Below, piece after piece: positions 32,791 through 41,631 of a stretch of DNA of 64,000 nt. This DNA comes from Chryseobacterium piperi (GTDB taxonomy: Bacteria > Bacteroidota > Bacteroidia > Flavobacteriales > Weeksellaceae). Positions within the stretch are counted from its first letter, which is position 1. The number at the start of each line of letters is the position of its first letter. The position numbers and the translations under genes were made by a program. The notes beneath the pieces were generated by a model. It searched no databases. It had not been told where the DNA came from and saw only the letters and a program-made list of their open reading frames with translations. The stretch is from positions 186,001 to 250,000 of the forward strand of contig NZ_CP023049.2 of the NCBI RefSeq assembly GCF_002285635.2. Reading direction: 5' to 3'.

Positions 32791-34401
32791 ATGAGCAAAA
32801 CTAGATCATTTTCAATTTATTTATTGAAAGAAAGTTATGACCCATCAAATTCTCTAAAAGATGATCATACATTAGAGTTAATTACAGAAGACCGAACAAA
32901 TCTTCCTGAGGGTTCAATTATGTATATTTCGGATAGTCCTTTACGAGAACCCTGGTGGAAAGGATATTGGGGAATAAGCAAAACACTTGTACAAACACAA
33001 AAAAGTGCTTTGGTTTTTCTACCCATAAATGAACGATGGATAGTTTTGACATTTGGGTCTACATATCATCAACTAAAAGACAATTGCTATGAACACGACT
33101 TTGGTATCAGAACAACTCTTAATGCTCTTAACCCTAAAGAAATTAAATCTACGGATATTCTTCAACCTGAAAATGCCAAAAGACAAAGAATACAAAGTCC
33201 TGTTGATTCTGAATTAAGTTTTTTTGACCTTAAAAGCGATGAAACTATTCTCCAAAAAATGACAGGTTCAGTAAAGGAAGAATACCAAACTTTATTTAAA
33301 AAAGTTACAGGCGGTAATAGTCTAAGAGTGTCATCAAAATTAGAAGCTCAAGAAATATCAGATCTTTGTGGAAGTTTAATTGAGATCTACGAAAAAGAAG
33401 ATTATAAAACAAATTTTCCGGAACTGCAAAATATTGTTCCGGTCAAGGATCCTGTAGTTATCAGTCAATTAGAAGACAAATTAATTCAGGCATTTAATCA
33501 AGATCCGGCTCCTGTTGAATTGGTGTTAGCAATACCTGAATTATTTGATTATTCTACTGATTATAAGATTAAATATTTTGGTGCAGGCAAGTCTAACTTA
33601 GAATTTACAGATGTATTTATTAAAGGGTACAGAGACTATCTAATGGATAGAGGGATTGAAGAAATTGATGATATAAAAAAATTTCACACCCATAAATTAC
33701 AAACATTAAATGATGATGATAGATCAATTAAAGATTATACAATATTTAAAAGTTTTTTGTTTGACTGTGAAATAGATGATAAGACCTATCACTTATGTGA
33801 AGGAGAATGGTATTTTATCGAAACAGATTTTATTCAAAAATTATCTCATGAACTTGATCCAGTGTTTATAGATACACATACTTATCTTCATCAATGTGAT
33901 AAAAAAAGGGAAGATGATTATAATATTTCTGTTAAAGATACTAATATAGAAGTAATATGCTTAGATAAAGAAAATATATCACCTAGAGGACAATATTCAG
34001 TGGAACCATGTGATTTGATATATATTGAGAATGAACTATTAGAACTTACTCATATCAAAATTTCCACAAGATCTTCCAGCTTAAGCCATCTTTTTAATCA
34101 AGGAGTCAATTCAGTACAATTACTTAGAAATAATGAGCATGCAAGACAGAATCTAAAAACATTGGTTGACAACAATACATCAATGCATGATTATATTGAC
34201 AAAGGAACGTATAGTGTGACTTATGGAATTATAACTAAAAATGATAAGGCAAAAAAATCCAAAAGCTTACCATTATTTTCCCGAATTAGTTTATTACGAA
34301 CACTTAACACATTGCGCACAATGAATATTCCTATGAGAGTACATTATATTTACGATAATGTAAATAGAAAAGAAAAGAAAAAAAATGAAAATGAAGATTA
34401 A
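32791..34401 (+). CDS. TIGR04141/DUF6119 family protein
   Basis: A 536-residue protein. The start SKTRSFSIYLLKESYDP and the block QKSALVFLPINERWIVLTFGS match what I remember of the sporadically distributed TIGR04141 (DUF6119) family, which occurs in restriction and other defence islands and has no established function. It has no signal peptide. The C-terminal half contains YIENELLELTHIKISTRSSS and SHLFNQGVNSVQLL. That pattern resembles nuclease-like proteins with a Lys near a strand end, but I cannot assign a catalytic site. It lies inside the hsd operon, 42 bases after hsdS and 13 before hsdR. Confidence 0.75.
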   Translation: MSKTRSFSIYLLKESYDPSNSLKDDHTLELITEDRTNLPEGSIMYISDSPLREPWWKGYWGISKTLVQTQKSALVFLPINERWIVLTFGSTYHQLKDNCYEHDFGIRTTLNALNPKEIKSTDILQPENAKRQRIQSPVDSELSFFDLKSDETILQKMTGSVKEEYQTLFKKVTGGNSLRVSSKLEAQEISDLCGSLIEIYEKEDYKTNFPELQNIVPVKDPVVISQLEDKLIQAFNQDPAPVELVLAIPELFDYSTDYKIKYFGAGKSNLEFTDVFIKGYRDYLMDRGIEEIDDIKKFHTHKLQTLNDDDRSIKDYTIFKSFLFDCEIDDKTYHLCEGEWYFIETDFIQKLSHELDPVFIDTHTYLHQCDKKREDDYNISVKDTNIEVICLDKENISPRGQYSVEPCDLIYIENELLELTHIKISTRSSSLSHLFNQGVNSVQLLRNNEHARQNLKTLVDNNTSMHDYIDKGTYSVTYGIITKNDKAKKSKSLPLFSRISLLRTLNTLRTMNIPMRVHYIYDNVNRKEKKKNENED

Positions 34402-34414
34402 AATATAACAAACC

Positions 34415-37400
34415 ATGACACCATCATATTCAGAAGACCATATCAGCCAGATTCCGGCTATCCAGTTATTAATAAAAATGGGCTATACCTACTTAGCCCC
34501 GGATGAAGCTCTTTCTCTGCGCGAAGGCAGAAAATCTAATGTTATTCTTACTCCTGTTTTACAGGAACAGTTAAAGAAGATTAATACAATAGAATACAAA
34601 GGGAATATTCATGAGTTTTCAGACAGTAATATTGCATTGGCCATTAACGAGCTGAAAGAACTTCCCGTTCATTTAGGCTATATTAATGCCAATCAACATT
34701 TTTATGATCTGATCACTTTAGGGAAAAGTTTTGAACAGGCAATTGAAGGAGACCGAAAAAGTTTCTCATTCAAATATATCGACTGGGAAACACCTGAAAA
34801 TAACGTATTTCATATTTCTGAAGAATTCCCTGTTCTAAGAACCAACAGATCTGATTCTTACAGACCTGACATTGTACTGTTTATCAATGGTATTCCAATG
34901 GTGGTTATAGAGTGTAAATCTAATATTATTAAAACACCTATAGAAGAAGCTATATCCCAACATTTACGAAATCAGAAAGATGATGGAATCAGAGATTTAT
35001 ATTTATATTCTAATCTTACATTAGCACTAGCGGTTAATGAAGCAAAATATGCAACAACTGCTACTCCAAAAGAATTCTGGAATGTATGGAAAGAAAAGTT
35101 TTTAAATGGAAATGAAGAAGAACAATACAACCAACAACTGTTTAATCTGAAACAACAATCACTCTCTCCTGAGTATAATGGAACTATTTTTAAGACAAGA
35201 TATTATTCTACTCTTCAATACTTCAATGAACTTGGGAAAAATGAAACAATTCTTACTGAACAGGATAAATTGTTGTATAATATTTGTAGACCTGAACGTC
35301 TTTTGGAACTGATGTTTAAGTATATTTTGTTTGATGATGGAATTAAAAAAGTAGCCCGTTATCAGCAATATTTTGCGATCACCAAAACGCTTAAACGTAT
35401 TGAAAACATTGGAAGTAATGGTAAACGAAAAGGAGGTGTGATATGGCATACACAAGGAAGTGGTAAGTCATTGACAATGGTAATGCTGGCGGAAATGATT
35501 GCTTTAAGTAAAAAAATCAAAAACCCAAAGATCATTTTGGTTACTGACCGTGTAGATTTAAATACACAGATTACAGAAACATTTCAGAAATGTAATATTG
35601 AGGTAAAAGAGGCTGCTACCGGTAAACATTTGGTTGAGCTCATAAAAAGTACTTCAGATGCTGTTATCACAACCATTATCAATAAATTTAAAGCTGCTGT
35701 CAATCAGGAACCTGAAGGTTTTACTTCCAGTGAAATATTTGTTTTGATAGACGAAGGACATCGAAGCCAGTATGATACTTTTAATGTCAAAATGCAAAAA
35801 ACTTTTCCAAATGGATGTTTTATAGCTTTTACAGGAACTCCGTTGATGAAAAGTGAAAAAAATACGGCAGATAAATTCGGAGGAATTATTGATGATTATA
35901 CTATTGCAGATGCAGTAGAAGATAAAGCAGTAAGACCACTAATTTATGAGGGAAGGCATAATTCAATGACGGTGAATGAAAAACCTATGGATACTTTCTT
36001 TGATAAAATAGCAGAATCATTAACAAAATTTGGAAAAGCAGAATTGAAAAGAAAGTATAGTTCTAAAAATACCATTAATAAAGCAGATCAGATTATCTAT
36101 GACAGAGCGTGGGATATTTCTGAACATTTTGCAGATTTTGCTCAGGGAACAGGTTTTAAAGCACAATTAGTTGCCCCAAATAAAACAACTGCAATACAGT
36201 ATAGAAAGTATCTTAATGAAATTGGTATAGTGACCTCTGATGTTGTAATCTCAGCGCCAGATACCAGAGAAAATCATGATGATGCATTTGAAGAAAATGA
36301 AAACCTTGTTCAAGGGTTCTATAAATCTATGATGGATAAGTACGGAACCCATGAAAAATATGAAAAGTCTATTATTAATGCTTTCAAAAAGCAGGAATAT
36401 CCCGAGATTATTATTGTAGTAGATAAACTTTTAACTGGTTTTGATGCTCCGAATAACAGAGTTCTCTATTTAACAAGAAGCCTTAAAAACCATACTTTAT
36501 TACAGGCTATTGCCCGCGTTAATCGTGTTGCAGAAGGCAAAGACTATGGATTAATCATTGATTATTATGGTAATCTTGAGAATTTAGACAAAGCCATCGA
36601 AATTTATTCTGGTTTGGATGGCATAGAAAAAGATGATGCAAAAGGTTCTGTAACGAATGTACAGGATATAATCAAAGATTTGCCACAGGCTCATTCTGAG
36701 GTTTGGGATATTTTCAAAAACATTAAAAATAAATATGACACAGAAGCTTATGCAGTTGAATTAAGATTGGAGGATAAAAGACATCTTTTCTATGAGAAGT
36801 TATCCAAGTTTTTAAGACTTTTCAAACTTGCGATGTCCACTGTAGAATTTAATGATGTTAAAAACGATGCTGTCATAGAGAAATATAAAAAAGATGCTAA
36901 GTTTTTTATCCAGCTTCGTATTGATGTTAAAAGAAGATATTTTGATGATATTGATTATAAAGCTTATGAGCCTCAGGTACAGAAATTAATAGACAAACAT
37001 CTTACTACTGATGGGGAAATGCTGAAAATAACAGAACCTATTGACATCTTTGATAAACAACAAAGAGATGAAGAAGTAGAAAAAATTACAGGAAAAGCTG
37101 CAAAAGCCGATCACATTGCATCCAGAACTTCCAAAGGAATTTCTATTAAAATGGATGATGATCCTGTATTTTATAAAAAACTTTCCGAATTAATCAAAGA
37201 TACTATAGAACAATACAAGCAAAGTCGTATTGACGAAACCGAATATCTCAATAAAATGAAAGCCATTGAGGAAAAGTTTCAAAGTGGAAAACAAGATGAT
37301 ATTCCTGATATTTTAACTGATAACCGACTGGGAACGGCCTATTTTAACTATATCAATGATAAACTTTCAGATTATCTTATGGAAAGCGAACGAAACGCTG

Positions 37401-37624
37401 AAATTGCCTTGGAAGTTCAGGAGATTATTTTAAATAAAATTCATGAAGGAGGAAAACCTATTATTGACTGGAAATCAAACAAAGATCTTGAAAAACAAAT
37501 TTCTAATGATTTAGATGACTATTTCTATAGCCTTTCATTAGAAGAGGACAAGCAAATCCCGTTTGAGTTAATTGATCCATTCATAGAAGAAATTTACACC
37601 ATTACCAAAAGACAGATCATTTAA
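34415..37624 (+). CDS. hsdR: Type I restriction endonuclease subunit
   Basis: A 1069-residue HsdR. The nuclease site is Asp152...Glu166-x-Lys168 in RPDIVLFINGIPMVVIECKS, a PD-(D/E)XK pattern. The motor part has Walker A WHTQGSGKS (about 342-350) and a DEGH helicase box (about 446). A second RecA-like half follows (VVDKLLTGFDAPNNRVLYL, LLQAIARVNRV). The C-terminal region (about 760-1069) is helical and contacts the methylase. It cuts unmodified DNA after ATP-driven translocation. The stop is directly followed by the next gene. Confidence 0.95.
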   Translation: MTPSYSEDHISQIPAIQLLIKMGYTYLAPDEALSLREGRKSNVILTPVLQEQLKKINTIEYKGNIHEFSDSNIALAINELKELPVHLGYINANQHFYDLITLGKSFEQAIEGDRKSFSFKYIDWETPENNVFHISEEFPVLRTNRSDSYRPDIVLFINGIPMVVIECKSNIIKTPIEEAISQHLRNQKDDGIRDLYLYSNLTLALAVNEAKYATTATPKEFWNVWKEKFLNGNEEEQYNQQLFNLKQQSLSPEYNGTIFKTRYYSTLQYFNELGKNETILTEQDKLLYNICRPERLLELMFKYILFDDGIKKVARYQQYFAITKTLKRIENIGSNGKRKGGVIWHTQGSGKSLTMVMLAEMIALSKKIKNPKIILVTDRVDLNTQITETFQKCNIEVKEAATGKHLVELIKSTSDAVITTIINKFKAAVNQEPEGFTSSEIFVLIDEGHRSQYDTFNVKMQKTFPNGCFIAFTGTPLMKSEKNTADKFGGIIDDYTIADAVEDKAVRPLIYEGRHNSMTVNEKPMDTFFDKIAESLTKFGKAELKRKYSSKNTINKADQIIYDRAWDISEHFADFAQGTGFKAQLVAPNKTTAIQYRKYLNEIGIVTSDVVISAPDTRENHDDAFEENENLVQGFYKSMMDKYGTHEKYEKSIINAFKKQEYPEIIIVVDKLLTGFDAPNNRVLYLTRSLKNHTLLQAIARVNRVAEGKDYGLIIDYYGNLENLDKAIEIYSGLDGIEKDDAKGSVTNVQDIIKDLPQAHSEVWDIFKNIKNKYDTEAYAVELRLEDKRHLFYEKLSKFLRLFKLAMSTVEFNDVKNDAVIEKYKKDAKFFIQLRIDVKRRYFDDIDYKAYEPQVQKLIDKHLTTDGEMLKITEPIDIFDKQQRDEEVEKITGKAAKADHIASRTSKGISIKMDDDPVFYKKLSELIKDTIEQYKQSRIDETEYLNKMKAIEEKFQSGKQDDIPDILTDNRLGTAYFNYINDKLSDYLMESERNAEIALEVQEIILNKIHEGGKPIIDWKSNKDLEKQISNDLDDYFYSLSLEEDKQIPFELIDPFIEEIYTITKRQII

Positions 37625-38326
37625 ATGAACAAAATTCAATATAAATATGGTAGTAAAACAATTGAGGCCGAAATTGTGTATTCTAACCGGAAAACTATTG
37701 ATCTGAGAGTATTTCCGGAAGGCAATATTATAATCACTGCTCCTGAGAATTCTGATGTTGAAAACATCCTAGAAAAAGTAAAACCTAAATCAAAATGGGT
37801 CTTACAGCAACAAAGAACTTTTGAATTGTATAAACCTTTTACTACTGAAAGATTATATATTGCTGGAGAGACTCACAGATATTTAGGAAGACAATATAAA
37901 CTAGTGATTAATCATACTAAAGGAAAACCATGCGTTAAACTATCAAAAGGAATAATGATCGTGGAAACTAATAATACTGAAAATATCGAAAAATATATTA
38001 TTAATGACTATAAAAAAAGAGCGACGGTAATATTTGAAAGTATTTTGAAAGATACTCTTAATGAGTTTCCTCAATTCAAGAAGTATAATATTTCATTAAA
38101 GCATAAATTCATGAAAAAAAGATGGGGAAGTTGCTCAACAGATGGGAATATTTTATTAAATACAGAACTTATAAAAGCTAATAAAGCATGTATTGAATAT
38201 GTGATTATTCACGAACTCTGTCATCTTGTAGTTCCCAATCATTCTAAGGATTTCTATATGCTTATCAGTAAAATTTTACCCGAATGGGAAAAATTAAAAA
38301 ATAAACTAGAAATAAGCTTAGCATAA
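37625..38326 (+). CDS. YgjP-type zinc metallopeptidase (DUF45)
   Basis: A 233-residue protein of the YgjP/SprT-like family. The zinc site is His196-Glu-Leu-Cys-His200 (HELCHLVVPNHSKDF), and the family block KKRWGSCSTDGNILLN lies before it. There is no signal peptide. Its ATG comes directly after the hsdR stop, so it is translated with the restriction operon. Such genes are often found attached to type I systems; the role there is unclear, perhaps processing or quality control of large complexes. Confidence 0.85.
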   Translation: MNKIQYKYGSKTIEAEIVYSNRKTIDLRVFPEGNIIITAPENSDVENILEKVKPKSKWVLQQQRTFELYKPFTTERLYIAGETHRYLGRQYKLVINHTKGKPCVKLSKGIMIVETNNTENIEKYIINDYKKRATVIFESILKDTLNEFPQFKKYNISLKHKFMKKRWGSCSTDGNILLNTELIKANKACIEYVIIHELCHLVVPNHSKDFYMLISKILPEWEKLKNKLEISLA

Positions 38327-38411
38327 TACAATTTACCGAAACTGTTTTAAATTAGGCTTATACTATTTAAATACATCAATAGTTAAGTACAAGTACGAAA
38401 CAAATTTTCTC

Positions 38412-38419
38412 TATATTTG
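38412..38419 (+). promoter_or_regulatory. Promoter -7 element after the restriction operon
   Basis: TATATTTG is an exact TAnnTTTG match. A terminator-like hairpin follows 50 bases later, before the GIY-YIG gene. Confidence 0.5.
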
Positions 38420-38468
38420 TAAAAACACAAACATTATTATTTAAAAAAAAATAGATTATAAAAATAAG

Positions 38469-38496
38469 TATTGCCTTACTGAGGCAGTATTTTTTA
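38469..38496 (+). terminator. Terminator between promoter and GIY-YIG gene
   Basis: TATTGCC (38469-38475) pairs with GGCAGTA (38483-38489) around TTACTGA and is followed by TTTTTT. It could end the hsd transcript or a short RNA from the promoter at 38412. Confidence 0.6.
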
Positions 38497-38550
38497 TTTA
38501 GTGAATAGAATGCATTCCCACATTACAAAAACTATAATTATGGAAATTTC

Positions 38551-39402
38551 ATGAACACCTTCGGAAAAACCATTCGGCTATTTTTAGTAGATGGCACTAC
38601 TAATGGACTTACTACTGCAGAACTTAGTAATTGGACGGGTATCGGTATTAAGGTACCACGTATCAAGATAAGGGAATATAGTAACAGGTGGGAATTCCAA
38701 AAGTCAGGAGTGTATATATTGCTTGGAAAGGGCGAAAATAATGAAGACACTGCTTATATTGGTGAAGCTGAAATTATGGCAAGCCGCCTATCTCAGCATA
38801 TTGCTACAACTGATTTTTGGAATGAAGTTGTTTTCTTTGGCAGTAAAGATAAATACCTCAACAAGGCTAGTGTAAAATATTTAGAAAATCATTTATACAA
38901 TTTAGCCATAAACGCGGGACGTTATGATATCAATCAAAATATACCCACCCGACCAGAATTATCAGAAGCAGAACAGGCAGAATTAGAAGAGTTTTTATCT
39001 AATATCAAAGTGTTGACAGCCTCATTGGGATACAAAATATTTGAATCATTAGAAGAAACAGTTGAACAGGGTGAAGCTACACCACAAGTTTTCTTTTGCA
39101 AAAACGGAGCAGGAGCGAATAGTAAAGGAAGTCCATCAACTGAAGGTTTCATTGTGTATAAAGATTCTCTTTTGATGATAGCAGAACAACCTTCTTTGAC
39201 CAATAGTATCTCATCTGAAAGAGGAAGCATGCTACAAGAAGGAGTATTAGTGGTAGAAGATAATTTTTATAGACTAACAAAAGATTACATTTTTACCTCA
39301 TCTTCGAGAGCTGCTGCGGCTACATTAGCAAGATCAGCAAGTGGTCCCTTGGAATGGAAAACTGAAGGAGGAATTCAATTAAAAACTTTAGAAGCTTTAT
39401 AA
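38551..39402 (+). CDS. GIY-YIG domain protein with DUF4357-like C-terminus
   Basis: A 283-residue protein. The GIY-YIG nuclease core is seen as SGVYILLG (residues 51-58) and AYIGEAE (67-73), followed by helix and strand FWNEVVFFGSKD with Asn/Glu later (LENHLYNLA). The C-terminal part (about 185-283) contains GFIVYKDSLLMIAEQPS and ends in a short ARSASGPLEWKTEGG, typical of the DUF4357 tail of such proteins. It may be an endonuclease linked to the restriction island. It has a separate promoter. Confidence 0.82.
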   Translation: MNTFGKTIRLFLVDGTTNGLTTAELSNWTGIGIKVPRIKIREYSNRWEFQKSGVYILLGKGENNEDTAYIGEAEIMASRLSQHIATTDFWNEVVFFGSKDKYLNKASVKYLENHLYNLAINAGRYDINQNIPTRPELSEAEQAELEEFLSNIKVLTASLGYKIFESLEETVEQGEATPQVFFCKNGAGANSKGSPSTEGFIVYKDSLLMIAEQPSLTNSISSERGSMLQEGVLVVEDNFYRLTKDYIFTSSSRAAAATLARSASGPLEWKTEGGIQLKTLEAL

Positions 39403-39430
39403 GCTATTTTGAACATTAGATGAATGATAA

Positions 39431-39535
39431 GGCGTAAAAAAAGTAATCATAGACCCAAACAAAGAATATTTTTATACAGACGGATTGTCTTTTGCTATCA
39501 ATAAAGAAATTAGATTGTCAAAGGGGAAAGTATGA
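39431..39535 (+). pseudogene. Remnant of a gene overlapping the next start
   Basis: A frame of about 34 codons without a start (upstream stop TAA at 39428) reads VIIDPNKEYFYTDGLSFAI and then KEIRLSKGKV. Its TGA overlaps the ATG of the next gene as ATGA. Such an overlap suggests that a longer gene once ended here and was coupled to the next one; most of it has been lost. The product is not recognised. Confidence 0.4.
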
Positions 39536-39882
39536 GGGATAAAAAAGAAAACAACATGAATTTATCAGAATTAATCAACTATTTCCGAACTGGAGGTTCT
39601 TATCAGGATTTTTGTCGTGATCAGAATTTAGATCAGGCATCTCAATCTCTTGAAATCTTTATGGAGCAGCCGTTGGAGCTAAACAATAACTTAGCATTTT
39701 TTGAAATTGAAACAACGGAGGGCAGTACAGAGTTTGTTAAAGATGGGGTAAGGTATTATAATGTATTTGGCTTGTCTTATTTCTTAGAGGTTCTTAAAGA
39801 GATCAGTCAGTCGGAGCATCAGGATCTGGCTGATCGTGATATTGCAGAGCTTTTTTATAACCATGTGATGAGTAAAGGGTAG
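39532..39882 (+). CDS. Small acidic protein, possible immunity protein
   Basis: A 116-residue soluble acidic protein; the ATG at 39532 overlaps the remnant's stop, and a second ATG lies at 39556 (MNLSELINYF). Features are FRTGGSYQDFCRDQNLDQ, a strand-rich middle (AFFEIETTEGSTEFV) and a helical end (ADRDIAELFYNHVM). I do not recognise the family. Acidic size and position after a remnant with an ATGA overlap are what one would expect of an immunity gene that outlived its toxin, but this is inference. Confidence 0.5.
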   Translation: MRDKKENNMNLSELINYFRTGGSYQDFCRDQNLDQASQSLEIFMEQPLELNNNLAFFEIETTEGSTEFVKDGVRYYNVFGLSYFLEVLKEISQSEHQDLADRDIAELFYNHVMSKG

Positions 39883-39986
39883 TTGCCTGCATATAATGGT
39901 AAAGCTATAATTAAAAAGATGGCTTTATATACACATTCCCAAATTGATAGATTATTGTTATCTTTAGGTTCTATAACACGAAAGGA

Positions 39987-40844
39987 ATGAAAAAGTATCC
40001 GGCGATATCGCTTCACCACCGTCAATTACAGGATTTTGGAATCAGTCTGATGCCTTTATCCGCTTTATCTGAGAAAGGAACCGGAATTCACCGGGATGAT
40101 CAATATCTATTTATTTTGCAGAAGAAAGGGAAATTTGTCCTTGAAGTAGATTTCAGTACAATGGAGTTGGATGGAGCCTGGTTATGTTTTGTAGCTCCAG
40201 GGCAGACTCGCCAGTATAAAGATCAGGAAGATATTAAAGGCTGGTTTTTATCGATAGATACACGGGCTATTCCAGAGCTTTACCGGGATATCCTGGAAGC
40301 TTGCCAATGGATTCATCAAAGGGTTGAGGTAGGAAAAATGGATTCGATATTTGATATTCCCGTGATATTGGACAAAATTGAAGAAAATAACAGAGTGCAT
40401 AATGCTGCTGCCAAACAGGCACTGGTAGAATCTGTGATCGGAATGATGGTTTCCAGACTTACGGAATTTCAGGATGAAGACCGGATTAGTGAACCCCCAT
40501 TAAGGATTACGAGGCAGTTTAAAAAACTAGTAAGAGAACATTATAAAAAAGTCAAGCAAGTGCGTGAATATGCCCGTTTTCTTATTATCACACCGGTGTA
40601 TTTAAACGAAGCGGTTAAAGAAATATCAGGTCAGCCAGCTAGTTTCTGGATTCAACATCAGGTTTTACTGGAAGCAAAACGTCTGTTGTTGTATACGACA
40701 ATGGATGTGAAACAGATAGCCCATGAACTGGGGTATGAAGATCCGGTTTATTTTTCAAGGGTTTTTAAAAAAGGAACGGGGATGACAGCGGTGGAATTCA
40801 GGGCTAAACGGCAGGAAGAGATTTGCCAAAAGCAGAAAATATAA
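39987..40844 (+). CDS. AraC-family transcriptional regulator
   Basis: A 285-residue regulator, paralogue of the one at 17707. The cupin-like sensor half has GIHRDDQYLFILQKKG and FVAPGQTRQY; the DNA-binding half has ITPVYLNEAVKEISG, then MDVKQIAHELGYEDPVYFSRVFKK and ends GMTAVEFRAKR. It has no siderophore gene beside it, unlike the other copy. A TATCTTTA sequence close to the -7 consensus lies about 25 bases before the ATG. The target genes are unknown. Confidence 0.87.
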   Translation: MKKYPAISLHHRQLQDFGISLMPLSALSEKGTGIHRDDQYLFILQKKGKFVLEVDFSTMELDGAWLCFVAPGQTRQYKDQEDIKGWFLSIDTRAIPELYRDILEACQWIHQRVEVGKMDSIFDIPVILDKIEENNRVHNAAAKQALVESVIGMMVSRLTEFQDEDRISEPPLRITRQFKKLVREHYKKVKQVREYARFLIITPVYLNEAVKEISGQPASFWIQHQVLLEAKRLLLYTTMDVKQIAHELGYEDPVYFSRVFKKGTGMTAVEFRAKRQEEICQKQKI

Positions 40845-40859
40845 ATAGAAATCTGAGAG

Positions 40860-41560
40860 ATTATAAAAATTCCCACGGATTTCACAGATCACACAGATCT
40901 TTCTTATGACCGATTTCGTCTATTCTTCAACTTCAATCAAGCAAAAGAATCTAAATACAGTAAGAAAAACATAAGCTTAATAAGCGAAGCAAACTCTTTG
41001 CTTACTCTAACTATACAGCAGCATCACTAATCTTTGCGTTGGAAAAATATTTTTAAAAAATAGTTAATCGCAAAGGCGCAAAGTATTTTTAAAAGTAATA
41101 CGTTTTTAAGACGCAAAGGCGTTTCACTCAGCAAAGAGAATGATGGCGAATCTAAATATTAAAACATTAAGGAAATAATAAGTGATTAAGATTATTAAGA
41201 GATTTCTCCTATCGTCGAAATGACAAAGCTAAAGCACAATATTTGTCATTCAGAAACGGAGCGAAAGCGAAGTGAAGGAATCTAAATATAGCAGGAAAAA
41301 AAATCTGCTTAATCTGCCAAATCTGCGAGAGTTTAAGAACAAGTAAGGTTTCTAATAATGTACCTGAATAGCTATGGCGAGATTCCTCCGCTTTGCTACT
41401 GAATGACAAATAATTGTGATTGTTGTAGTACTTATCATTGACTATGTCTAATCTTCGATTTCAGAACGTAGCTGGAACAGCGCAGTGACGAATCTCACAT
41501 AGTTATCATGATCATTAAGAGATTTCTCCTGGCTTCGAAATGACAAACTCCCGACTTAAG
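40860..41560. repeat. Composite dispersed intergenic repeat, copy 2
   Basis: No gene is seen in 40845-41573. Modules seen: a word like ATTTCACAGATCACACAGAT near 40879, AATCGCAAAGGCGCAAAG near 41075, GACGCAAAGGCGTTTCACTC near 41110, CATTCAGAAACGGAGCGAAA near 41248, and AATCTGCGAGAG near 41320. The same words, in reverse orientation, occur at 45.1 and 60.9 kb. A minus-strand frame at 41209-41409 is a by-product. Confidence 0.75.
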
Positions 41561-41573
41561 GGGTTTGAAAAAT

Positions 41574-41606
41574 AAAAAAACGGCCTTTGAACTATGTCAT
41601 CGACCG
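41574..41606 (-). terminator. Terminator of the T9SS cargo gene
   Basis: On the minus strand CGGTC (41606-41602) pairs with GGCCG (41585-41581) and is followed by a T run with one A (41580-41571). Confidence 0.4.
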
Positions 41607-41631
41607 CTTTTGAAAATAATATATCAATAAC

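Noticed and set aside
41209-41409. Minus-strand frame of 66 codons
   Set aside because: By-product of the dispersed repeat, as above.
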